Assembly: GCA_021234155.1 (NCBI GenBank)
Contig: JAJEKV010000008.1
Location: forward strand, 16,404,006-16,468,005
Origin: Isoetes taiwanensis
Lineage: Eukaryota; Streptophyta; Lycopodiopsida; Isoetales; Isoetaceae
Length of the DNA stretch: 64,000 nt
Direction of reading: 5' to 3'
This document shows positions 11,421 to 21,276 of this stretch, one piece after another. Both the position numbers and the translations under genes were made by a program. The stretch's first letter is position 1. Each line of letters starts with the position of its first letter. The notes under the pieces are model-generated. The model was not told where the DNA came from and ran no database searches. It worked only from the letters and a program-made list of their open reading frames with translations.

Positions 11421-12156
11421 AAAAAAAAAAACAAAGGTCATTTATTTGGTTCATATTTCATGTTTTGGATTGTCTAAGAAGACGTCCTATAGGCCTAATA
11501 ATGAGACAATGTGGAGAAAACAACTAATGAACCGGGTTGGTGTCATGGAGAGGGAGCATATTGTGATGGGTACAATTGGCTAATGTTGAAATCTCCTAAT
11601 TGGATAATGTTGAAATCTCCTAATGGCTAATGTTGAAATCGCTTCCATACAATGCCAATGTTCATCGATGCCTCACCTCCGAGTTGACGAATTTCGCCCG
11701 CCGGACGGACTTTTCTAGTGTTAATATTAACTTTGCCTTCAAAGCGATGTATTCAAAATTTCTATTTAAGGTACTATCATTAATTCTTTTAAACTAAGAT
11801 GTTTTTGAGGTCTTCATTTAATGTATTGCATAGTGTTTGTGAATTTAAGCTCTTTTTAGCTATGATATTACATAAAACGAAATTGTACACCGAGAAGTTA
11901 AAAAGCAAAAAAAAAATTAACCTCGCAAAATCCTTTAACTTCGGCCAAAAAAGTTCATTTCTTTGAAGCGGGAGTTGTGCAACATACGTTTCAAATGCAA
12001 CCTTTGTTTAAATCGTTAATCTTTTACTAACTTGAGTCCGACCGACGAGCTATGCATCGCTATTCCACAGAAAGCACGAGCTATGCATCAATATTCCATA
12101 AAGGAAGCAGGGGTTTTACGGGGAAAAGGGGGCAAAGCTTCGAGGACGGACCAGCG

Positions 12157-12246
12157 ATGCCGGAGCAATTGGAAGCTCCATGAAGCGAGAAAAGTGGCGG
12201 AATCAAGAAGAAGAGTGAGAAAAAAAGATACAAAACATTAAGCAAG
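12157..12246 (+). other. Lys-rich exon-like frame, second unit
   Basis: Counterpart of 10053-10146, with the same ATG context and the same CAAG|GTATCC donor. The A-run is shorter and the upstream part has lost bases at CAG/CTG sites. Confidence 0.25.
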
Positions 12247-12357
12247 GTATCCGAAACCAAAAACGGAATCAAAGGGCGAGCCGGCCACATGCATTTGCGG
12301 GCAAACCGATCTGCATACTACCAAACCGAGCCAAGCTCATGTACCACACGGTCACCT

Positions 12358-12364
12358 TATATAA
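12358..12364 (+). promoter_or_regulatory. TATA module 2
   Basis: Same module as at 10267: CACGGTCACCT, TATATAA, GACCACGATCAC. A second AT-rich ATATATAATG follows about 30 bp later. Confidence 0.5.
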
Positions 12365-12590
12365 GACCACGATCACAGCGTGCTTCACATATATAATGTT
12401 TCTTCTACTCTGCACATTCCCATCACACATTTTACACTGCCCATCTGTTGAATGTGTGGCATGCTGAATTGGTGCCAATGCAGTAAAAACAACGAACTAA
12501 GAACTTCTATCGTGTCTTACAAGAAGCAGAAATAGTACGTTCGAGCAAAGGAGAGGAGCTGCAAGGCGAGCTAACGGTCTGCGAGCAGCA

Positions 12591-12728
12591 GTAAAGGCCG
12601 TTGAGGCCATTTTTCTGGCAGAAAAGGCCTGGCGGCGGCCCGCCAGCTCGCCTCGCCGCCGCCAGGCCTTTTCCGACAAAAAACTGGCCTCAACAGCCTT
12701 TACCTTACATAAAGGTAAAGGGGGCCAC
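12591..12728. repeat. GC-rich hairpin element, copy 1b
   Basis: The most symmetric member in copy 1: GGCAGAAAAGGCCTGGCGGC pairs with its inverted counterpart across a short loop. The CTTTACCTT / AAGGTAAAG palindrome lies at the right edge. Confidence 0.8.
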
Positions 12729-12926
12729 CCCGGTGGGCAATATTTGGATGCCATGTCGATAAATTCGGATGCCAAAATTTTTTGTGTTCATCAATGGCTC
12801 ACAGGTAAGGTACCATTGAAAAAAAAAAAAACCATAAACCCACATATGTAATGACAAAAGACGTGGCTACAACATAACACGCTCACCTTACGGAAATAAG
12901 ACCAGTGTCATCCCACACGGTCACCT

Positions 12927-12933
12927 TATATAA
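12927..12933 (+). promoter_or_regulatory. TATA module 3 with gene-start fragment
   Basis: CACACGGTCACCT, TATATAA, GACCACGG, followed within 30 bp by GTAGGAGAAGATGGCGG, a corrupted version of the acidic-repeat gene start. In copy 2 (49711) the downstream piece reads GGAGAAGATGGCGAAGCAGG. No gene body follows. Confidence 0.5.
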
Positions 12934-13160
12934 GACCACGGTCCGCGGTAAGTAGGAGAAGATGGCGGCCGGGGTCTTGTATGTTTATTATGACAATGCT
13001 CATGTCCAATAGAGACTATAGGAATAGGAAATGTCATGTCATTTTTTTTTTGGCAAAATGTTAAAATGTTAATAGTACAATGCAAATGTTCATCGATGCC
13101 TACAACGTAACATGCTCACCTTATTTTAAATAAGACCATTGTCATCCCACAAGGTCACCT

Positions 13161-13167
13161 TATATAA
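13161..13167 (+). promoter_or_regulatory. TATA module 4 with gene-start fragment
   Basis: CAAGGTCACCT, TATATAA, GACCACGATCATGGCGAAG, then AGAAGATGGC. Again a promoter and gene start without a gene body. Confidence 0.5.
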
Positions 13168-13199
13168 GACCACGATCATGGCGAAGTAGGAGAAGATGG

Positions 13200-15170
13200 C
13201 AAGGTAGTAGAACATCTTAACTTTCTATGGATAATACTAACTTTTATGGAAATTGCAAAATTATTATCGTTTTTGCATTTCTGGAGTTTTTCTCATAAAT
13301 ATTTACGGGGGAAAATACAAGGAATTGAAAATGTGCATCCTAACTCCATGATGTCTCGCAATTCTGCTAAAACTACGTGAGATATTTTATTGAGCCTATA
13401 ATTTGTAAGGGAAAACATACAAGATAGGACTGCGGGTTGGTTCTTTATGTGTTTTTATACTCTTTTGCATGGATGGCTTTAATATAAATGATGCCGATCT
13501 AACATTTCAAGACTCTAAACAAACGTTAGGATTGTCACAACGTTAAAACTACTTTGATGGTTATAAGCTTGTAGCTTTGCAATTTTTCTACTAAAAAATA
13601 ATAGAATGTACCGACTTAAACAACAAACAACATATTTAATTTCATAACACTAAGTTCCTACTATCTCCATGTGTTCCTTTACCTCGTAAAATTACAAAAT
13701 TTAATGCCTTATATACGTTATATCAATGCTACAATGGTGTTCAATGCTTGCTTTACCCTAGAGCACATTATTTGCTCTGGTTTTCATATGGCGATATCGA
13801 TTATTCAAAGCATGGCCGAAGAAAAAAAGAGGATCTTTCTAGAAAGAGAAGCAAGATTAGGAGACTTTTATGAGCAATCAGCCAGATGAAGAAATTAACT
13901 TTAGGAGGGCAATAGGAGTTCCAAACATTTTTATAAAGAGTCTTGTGTCCCTATCTGAAATAGACCATTTTAGCCGAAGCTTTTGCCGAGGTGGCCTTGA
14001 TTTAGAGAGTCATACACGTAACCAACCTTATATTTATTATGACCATTTACCTTGAGAGGAAAACCACCTCGATTGATCCAAATTTGCAGCATTGAGACAA
14101 GATGCTTTTGAAATGAGAGAAGATAGACTTAAGAAGTACCATTGATAATCCTCTTCAAAGAAGTCCAGAAATAATTTGATCATTTCTATATAAATGTTGA
14201 ACATGAGTCAATCCATTTCAGAATTTTGGATGTCTTAAAGAAGGAATGTTCCCATTGTTATCTTGAAATTGAGAGGACCGTAATATGGAAGAATTGAAAT
14301 TAAGATCATGAATGGCAGGAGTATCAAAACAACCCCCAACTATATTCCATGCTTTTAATCATGTTTTGCATCGAGGGGAGGAATTTCCGCGGGGATGCAA
14401 ATGAAAGAGATTTCGACACCGGGCATACAATGCTTTACACTTGGATGACCTTTCAGATAAGAGCAATCAAGCCAATGTTTAATGAAGATTGAAGCTATAG
14501 ATTTATTGCCGATAGGGTTCTCCAAACAAACTTACTTGCCGGGGCACATGCTTGCAAAGTATAAACTTTTACATCCTAAACCTCCATTAGATTTAGATCC
14601 GGGTGATGTTATTCCAATTCACGTAATGATTTCCTCCCCATATGAATTTTCTGATGGTCTTCTCCACTCATTATAGATAGACCTGGAGCCATTAGAGCAG
14701 AGGGGGTCTTGGGAGGAGGCTTAGCCTTAGCCCGAGCCTCCTTCTTCATGGAGGATGACCTCCCTATCCATGATGGCTGATCGGGGACCGTTTCTCGGAT
14801 GTGACCCCTCGCCTTGGTTTTCCTAGGCTGGCCCATATTCTGTGGCCATGCTATGGGTCTCTGACTGTAAAAAGCGTGCTTAGAATCTAATTTGGGGACC
14901 CAAAATCGCAGTCAGAGCACCTTTTGGGGGTTTGGGGGTTTTGGGACTTTCAAAGGCTATGGGATCTCCGGCTGTAAAAGCGTGCTTAGAATCTAATTTG
15001 GGGACTCAAACTGAAAAAAAAACCATAAACCCACATATGTAATGATTCAATATTATAGATTAAACAATTGTAGATTGAGCACAAGATAAAGATCGGAAGT
15101 ATCTTTTATATTCCAAAGATAGATGGCCATTTCACCCTCAAACTAACAATAGTATACTTTCCCTTACCAC
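13200..15170. other. Diverged intergenic block, including older duplicates
   Basis: 13370-13830 is a diverged repeat of 4450-4900 (ATTCTGCTAAAACTAC, GCTTGTAGCTTTGCAATTTT and the following 300 bp). So part of the intergenic DNA was duplicated before the 21 kb event. Short frames at 13671-13889 and 13870-14055 are not recognised. The frame at 14482-14676 is not recognised on the plus strand, but the minus strand of the matching copy-2 region (51162-51473) reads like a degraded retroelement piece with FIWGG and GGLGCKSLYLQACAL, typical of LINE or RT-domain C-termini. Confidence 0.4.
14170..14680 (-). mobile_element. Degraded LINE-type RT C-terminal fragment, copy 1
   Basis: Read on the minus strand with help from the cleaner copy at 50990-51473. 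The fragment contains KKFIWGG, VNWNTV, GGLGCKSLYLQACALASKFV and WRTLSGNKSIASIFIKHWL. This pattern (F-x-W-G, then W-x-x-V, G-G-L-G, N-x-A-x-L-x-K-W-like) is characteristic of the region after the reverse transcriptase in plant L1-type LINEs. It comes from a family different from the TTCTA-tailed LINEs here. Only a few hundred bases survive. Confidence 0.55.
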
Positions 15171-15317
15171 TTGCTCATGTCCATGTACAATGCCAATGTT
15201 CATCGATGCCTCACATTTGAAGTTGACGTTGAAAAAAAAATCCAGAATGCAATGGCAAAAGACGTCCTACACGGTCATCTCACGCGGTCAACCCGCGGTC
15301 ATCCCACACGGTCAGCC

Positions 15318-15324
15318 TATATAA
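15318..15324 (+). promoter_or_regulatory. TATA box of the acidic-repeat gene, copy 1
   Basis: CACACGGTCAGCC, TATATAA, GACCG. It is followed 34 bp downstream by the ATG at 15352. Plant transcription normally starts 25-35 bp after the TATA box, so the 5' leader would be only a few bases if this ATG is used. Confidence 0.6.
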
Positions 15325-15351
15325 GACCGTCATTCCACACCAAACACCAAA

Positions 15352-16960
15352 ATGAAGATGGCGAAGCAGGGGAAAAGCTTTTAAGAAGTGCAAGGCAAAG
15401 AAAGTGAAGGTGTTAAAAAAGTCTAGAAAGAGTGAAGGTGTTAAAAAGTCTAGAATAATGAAGAACACAAAAAGGAAGGTTGAAACAGAGAGAAGATAGA
15501 GGAATTCAGCTATTTGGAGCAAAAGAATAGGGCTAAGGTTGAGCTTCTCAATAAGTTGAAGAATATGGCCAAGTCCACAAAAGTGAAGATGATGGAGAAG
15601 TCTGAGGAATTCAGCTACTTGGAGCAAAAGAAAGGTATGTTGTTTTTTGAGGAAGAAGTTGCCATGTTGGATGACTTGTTGGCCCAAGAAAATTTCAATT
15701 CTCCATCACAAGAAGATGGGGATATCTACTACAGGCAAACTGTTGTAGGCTCTCAAACCCTTGAGGAATTGTTTGATGAAGACTTGCCAAGACTAGAGGA
15801 ACATGGAGATATGCTTGACTTTGTCAACGTCAAGAAGCAAAAAGACGGGGATATCAATGAAGTAAATGCGTTGTTGGCAAACATTGAGTTGCCAAGCCTT
15901 CAAGAATTGTTTGATGAAGACTTGCCTCCGCTTTGTGAGGTGAGTCTAGAGGAACATAGGGACATGCTTGACGTGGTCAATGTCACTGACGAAGTAGATG
16001 GCTTGTTGTCAAAGATAGACTTGCCAGTCCTTGAGGAATTGTTTGATGAAGGCTTGCCAGCATTTTGTGATGCAAGACTAGAGCAATCAGGAGGTGCATC
16101 ACAAGAAAATGATCATGAAGAGATGCTTGACTTGATTAATGTCTCGGTCAACAGTAAGAAGCGAAAGGAGGCAAAAGCGAGGGATGATGATGAGACATGT
16201 TCTTTGGGATGAGTTTGATGCCGTGTTGGCACAAGCGAAGATAGGGATGATGAAGAAACAACACAAGAAGTACGTTCTTTGGGATGAGTTTGATGCCATG
16301 TTGGCACGAGTAATTCTTGAACAAAGACAATAATATGTTTGATGGGCCCCGGTAGCGGGGGTGATGATGAGACATGTTCTTTGGGATGAGTTTGATGGCA
16401 TGTTGGCACAAAGCGAAGATAGGGATAGCCAGAAGAAGCAACACAAAGTAGCATGTTCTTTGGGATGAGTTTGATGCCACGTTGGCGCGGTGAATTGCTA
16501 AACAAAGACAATCTTATGTTTGTTGGATGAGGCAATACTTGCGAAACACACCACAACGGGTTGAATATGGTCGGGGTGATGCCTTATTGGCAGGAGGGCA
16601 TTGTCGGGGAAAAGTCCATGGTCAATGCATCATTTGCAATTAGAAGTCAACAAGCTATGGCAACCGTGGTCGAGAACCAATGGCATCAGCGGGGAGCAAC
16701 AAGTGGCCAATGGCGGCTCCAAGGATGAAAAGGAAGACGATCATGCCCAAGTATGAGGCGCCCTCGGTGTTTCATTAGTGGTGACACCGTTTCGACTATT
16801 TTGAGAATAAAAGGCAAAGCAACCGAGGTATTATTGGCCAGGCACCGCTTGGGGACTGGACCATCGGGGGGCGAGGCCATCTCAAGCTTTCGGCACCGCC
16901 AAAAAAGATCCGTAATGCCAAATCGGCATCGCAATAAAAGATCCGGGATGCCAATCATAG
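15352..16960 (+). CDS. Acidic-repeat protein with C-terminal Dof-like zinc finger, copy 1 (frames interrupted)
   Basis: Likely a nuclear DNA-binding regulator. From the ATG at 15352 comes a short Lys/Arg-rich N-terminus, interrupted here by single-base shifts. A long open stretch at 15514-16212 (232 codons) contains a coiled-coil-like Lys/Glu region, FFEEEVAMLDDLLAQE, then repeats of LEELFDEDLP, LQELFDEDLPPLC and LEELFDEGLPAFC spaced by MLD(F/V/L)(V/I)NV. A second repeat type, WDEFDAMLAQ, occurs four times at 16200-16490 in shifting frames. At 16759-16960, in another frame, are RPRCFISGDT, then Q-P-R-Y-Y near 16820, and basic HRNKRSGMP. This is the order of a Dof finger (C-P-R-C, T-x-F-x-Y, Q-P-R-Y, then a basic tail). 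What I infer, not see, is that the pieces form one reading frame of about 500 codons. The breaks coincide with CAG/CTG-type differences from copy 2. Typical Dof proteins carry the finger near the N-terminus. Confidence 0.6.
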
Positions 16961-19900
16961 CTTGGCTTCGTAACACTCAACCACTTGTGTGCGGTTATTG
17001 AAGATGCATGGTCGTTGGTCATAAGAGACTTATGCGGTTATTATATTGGATAGCTGCCATTTGAAAATACTTGTAAATAATCGGCAGAATGTGCCTTTTG
17101 TAAATCTTTCAGCCACTTGTATTGTTATCAAGACTGGCCATTTGTAATATTTATCACAATGTTGTCAACGGTTTACATTCTTTAGTAGCTCTGACAATAA
17201 TTGAGCTATTAGTGCTTGTCTCGTAGGCTGTTAGTGCCTCATTACTAGTGGCGAGCGGTAAGTACTACTGTTGCGCCATTGTGCTAGGCTGTGCAACCAC
17301 CAGCCATAATGCTCCTTTAACGTTAGTCGTGGACCAAAGGGTTTTGGACTAGCAATTGCATAAAGACTCAAAATGGTTTCTTAGATTTATGGAGGATCCT
17401 TGCCATGTCAGTTAGAAGTATTAAATGGATGGCTTGATCAATTTGACACTGCTAAAAGAGTTTGATTTTCAATTAACGAGTCATTATCAAGATTGAAGAG
17501 AAAGATATATGAGTCATGTTAAATCTGCAACTCTTGCATTGAGAAATAAGCCAGGATTGGGTAATAAATTGCATTATGGTGTTTACAAACACCACAAAGT
17601 CGCGCACCTTTATCATCTGAGAGATGCTTTATTTGAGAATGAGTAAATGAATCCAAGTAGCATATTTTGCGACTTATGACGCCTGTGGCTGAAATAAACT
17701 ACCATATGATAGCCTTGGCAGTTCTTCAAGTTAGGATAATCTATTATTGCATTATGAGAACTGTGCCAAAGGCTGCCGCATGCACCTTTCCCCGCCGAGA
17801 AGCGGTTTGCATGAGATTGTGGTTGTTCATCTTGTTAGATCTATAAGAACAACTATTTAATATCGTCCGTCATCAATAACTTCCATCAACAATTTGTTGC
17901 GCTGCAAGTATTTTATAACAAAGACATTTTGAAAGAATTAGTCAAAAATTTAAGTGTCTCTTATAAGTTGCCCTTGAGTCGATATTTTGAGTCCGATATG
18001 TGATTGTGATCTTTGGCGAGAACCACTGGTTGTGACACTAAAAATTTTGTTGAAAAAGATGGTGTAAATGCGCACATCATTGCCGACCAAGATATCTCGA
18101 TATGAACAAGCATATTGTTATTCCATGCCTAGAACGTATATGACTTTGCAGATTCTTTCATCTCAATCTCCATTCCTGTTAAGCTTGGAAAGCATCTTAA
18201 GCATCTTATAAATCTGATATTTTGAGTCTCGATATGTGATTTTGGAAAAGCATCTTAAGGACTAGATTCTTTTGGCATGCCTTTGTGGATGAATCATATA
18301 GCATAAATTGTGTGCACATCATGATCGGAGGACAAAGTCTGTAGGGTCTTTAGTAAATCTGACCCATCATTATTTCCGTTTGTTTAGATTTGATGAGGCA
18401 AGGAAAGCACGGGGATTAGTAATTAGTAGAATCAGGGACTTTGACAAGGCAAGCTCTTTCTTGGATCACACCCAGATGATGCAAATAAACGAAAGTTTAT
18501 CCTGCATTATATTGTAAGTTCATTCTCTACGCTTTTAATAAATTTGAAGCATTAAGCTTTCATTTAGAATATGTCATACCTCGGGAATATCACATCATGC
18601 TGGAAGTCGGATCAATAGCTTAGCCATAGATAAACATGTACCTTGAATCGGCGCAATCTAGATCAAAGCGGGCAACCTCTCCTTAGCTCGAGTTGTCATG
18701 GCTATTTCTTCTGCCTTCTAGTGGCATATTTCTTTACTTGAGATTGTTTTGCACTCTGTCTAACATTACTACAATGTAAAATTCTAATTTCGGTTATGAT
18801 AAGCTTTGTACTTGCTAGTTATGCATGCATGTTTTAAGAGATACATCTTTTGGACATAAAACCACCGGTCAATGGTCTTTGTTGCTCCTCACATATTGAT
18901 ATCAATACAAGCTAGCATCGGTATACTTCATGGGCACTATCTGAGTTCGATAGATCATGCATGCAATGCCCTTCGATCTACTTCCAGTTGCTCAAAAGCA
19001 ATATACCTTGTCCACTATATAGTAGGACTACACATGATTCGATGGTAAATGCATAGAATATTGTTGAAGTCTACATCTGACGCGAGAAATTGTTCTTTCA
19101 CATGGCCCCTTTTTTTCCTTATCTTTGCATCCTTATTGGATAAATTGTAATAGTGTACTAGTCTATAGAAAAACATTGTTCATCCTATTGTTGTCCATTG
19201 TTTCAAAACAAAAGCCTCGACTAGGATGTTTATAATGATGGTCACCAAATGTGTACGCCAAAATATGCTGGTGTAATGATTGCTCTAAACTTGATGCTGC
19301 TTTCGTTGCTTTGTTTTCTAACAAAGTTAAGCGAAAGTAAAAGCCTTGACATAGGAATAGGTGGAAATAGAACTGGATCATATAACTCTATTAGATTAGT
19401 CATATATCTAATAGCATGTCTATTTCCATAGAAGTTTGGTTGTTGAATAACCTACTGTATCTTTGTTGCATGTTTACAAGTGCTAATTTAGAGGATGCTC
19501 GTGTGGTGATGGGTGTGAGAACAATTACAACTCACATTATTGACTTCATACTTTAAACATCAACTTGAATTCACTTGTTGTGCTAGAACGGATAACATTA
19601 TAGGCGCAAGTTGTTTCATAGTATATGATTACGAAAACAAGAGCTTTGTCAATCTCATTGCTCTAAGAAACTGAGTTCAAAGCTTTGTGACCATTAAAGG
19701 CGATCGACTGCAGACTTGTTCCTTGTATCAACATATATTTTCCATGTTAATATGCAATTGCTTTACTTTTAAAGCGAACCAATGTTCCAGGAATGAATGG
19801 GTTCGATTCTTATTTTAGGCCTTTTACGTCTATATACGGTTATTCTCCCTATGGATATGGATAATGAGAAACTCTTCCTTCTTACTCCATAGTTCTAGTT

Positions 19901-20311
19901 GTTAATGAGATTTCCTTGACTGAAAGGTGCCTATGTTCAAGAAGCCTCTTCGTTAAGGCCCTACTATTAACCATGTGTACATATATGGTCACCATATGGA
20001 CTACAAGGAGTTGTCATGAAGCATTCATAGCAATTACATTTAGCTATTTCTCCCGAATAGTGGCAACAAGGGCTTATGTTACATTTGGATGTTGCAAGTT
20101 GCAACTATTCTCTTACCTAGAACCTGTCTTACCTTCTTGAAAGGACCTCAAGATGTTTAGTTCATGGGAACTTGAGGTATAATATTTTAGGATCGGGTGG
20201 TAGTCACAGAATTCCAAGATAAAAGTTCTTCTTACTCACGGTATTCTCAAATTTTTGTGGAAGACTAGAGAAATCTTCATTTCTACTCCTACGCAACTTT
20301 CGGTTTGAACA
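16960..20311. other. 3' flank of the acidic-repeat gene and unrecognised DNA
   Basis: About 3.3 kb with AT-rich, intron-like sequence and short frames. 18308-18517 (+) reads protein-like around FRLFRFDEARKARGLVISRI and ends beside a possible donor, ATTGTAAG. It is shifted in copy 2 by one base in a T-run (GGGACTTTGAC against GGGACTTGAC). 19916-20140 (+) is open in both copies. I recognise neither. They may be exons of an unknown gene. Confidence 0.35.
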
Positions 20312-20870
20312 ATGCTTCTTAACCCCTTTTTTCTCGACCGATTGGGTCCGAAACCCTTCTTCTCGCGACTAGTCGAAAGGTTTGTAATAGAGTATTGATT
20401 AATTTAATTTATATTTAATTAAGTTAATAATTAATTAAATTTTTTTTTTTTTAATATTAATCATCTCGGAAGCATGGTAATATTGCTTGCTTCCTTGCAT
20501 TTCGACTTCTTTTTAACTCTTGTGGCTCCACCCTTCCCTCGCCTCCCCTCTTCCCCCTTGCCCCCTTCTTTTTCCCCTTCCCCAACTTCTCCTTTTGCCT
20601 TTCCCTCCTCATGTGCCCCCTTTTCCCTTTCTTTACTCCTCCCTCCCCTCTCTACCACTTTCCCAACTTGAAAATTATGTTTGAAAATTCTTGAGAACTT
20701 TCTCAACTCGTGGTTAGAAAATTTTAAAGATGTGTGTTTCTATCACCGATTCAATGCAAAACTTTTTTTTACGTAAGATTTCCATAATGCGCATGAGTTC
20801 CAAATGTCGGGGGTCTTACATTGTGCGCATGAGTTCCAAGCGTCGGGGGTTAAATCGCTAAGTTGTTAGG
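20312..20870 (+). mobile_element. Pyrimidine-rich element, plus orientation (copy 1)
   Basis: It runs from TTAACCCCTTTTTTCTCGAC through an AT-rich ATTAATTTAATTTATATTTA segment and a 150 bp C/T tract (20515-20670) to GCATGAGTTCC-containing sequence. The same element lies in reverse orientation at 57085-58050 in copy 2, while the flanks on both sides keep their direction. Size and lack of coding capacity suit a solo LTR or an inverted non-autonomous element. No clear terminal repeats can be fixed. Apparent Pro/Ser/Phe-rich frames are low-complexity artefacts. Confidence 0.55.
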
Positions 20871-21219
20871 CCAGTCCGATCAAAGAAGACTCTTGCTATT
20901 ACGATTTTGCTTCTTAACAGAAAAAACTCAAGAAGACCAAGGCTTTCAAAGCACAATGTGAAAGCAAAAGATGCGATGGCAGATAGAGGTAGTTATAAAG
21001 CTAATCTATGCCCTATTGCAAAAGTCGACCACTTGAAGCAATAATCGACAATCCTAAAGCAACTCCCTAGGCAACCCAAAATATCTATTCTGAGAAAATA
21101 TCATTAACATTTTGTGGACAATAATATCATTAACATTTTGTGGACAATAATGTTTGTTTTAATATCCTCTTAGATCTTACCATTTTCTATCTTCTAGGAA
21201 AACCCCATTCCTTATAAAA

Positions 21220-21240
21220 ACCCCATTCCAATTTGTCGTT
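21220..21240 (+). promoter_or_regulatory. Possible TATA region of the paralogue
   Basis: CCTTATAAAAACCCC lies about 60 bp upstream of the ATG at 21277, followed by a purine-rich AGAGAGAAGAGAAGAAAG leader. Confidence 0.35.
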
Positions 21241-21276
21241 CAAGACATAAAGAGAGAAGAGAAGAAAGAAGCGATC

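Larger units (their letters stand above)
9235..12860 (+). repeat. Two degenerate tandem units of about 2 kb
   Basis: Two units share the same ordered landmarks: a segment ending GGCCTAATAATGAGACAATG (9300s and 11490s), a TTGGCTAATGTTGAAATC block, a short Lys-rich exon-like frame (10053 and 12157), a TATATAAG module (10267 and 12358), a hairpin element (9651, partial at 10461, and 12591) and an ACCATAAACCCACATATG end (about 10606 and 12830). Unit 1 is longer because it carries an extra 10620-11420 insert. Copy 2 keeps both units at 46015-49640. Confidence 0.7.
1..21056 (+). repeat. Segmental duplication, copy 1
   Basis: This block matches 30304-58245 in the same orientation, in the same order from end to end. 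Position 1 pairs with 30304 and the match fades just after 21050, where copy 1 reads CAATCCTAAAGCAACTCCC and copy 2 CAATCCTAAAGCAGAGAAC. The true left end lies outside the window. Long stretches, for example 5200-6240 against 42000-43040, are almost base-identical. Many remaining differences are small indels at CAG/CTG sites. Copy 1 lacks the LINE found in copy 2 and so shows the empty insertion site. Confidence 0.93.
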
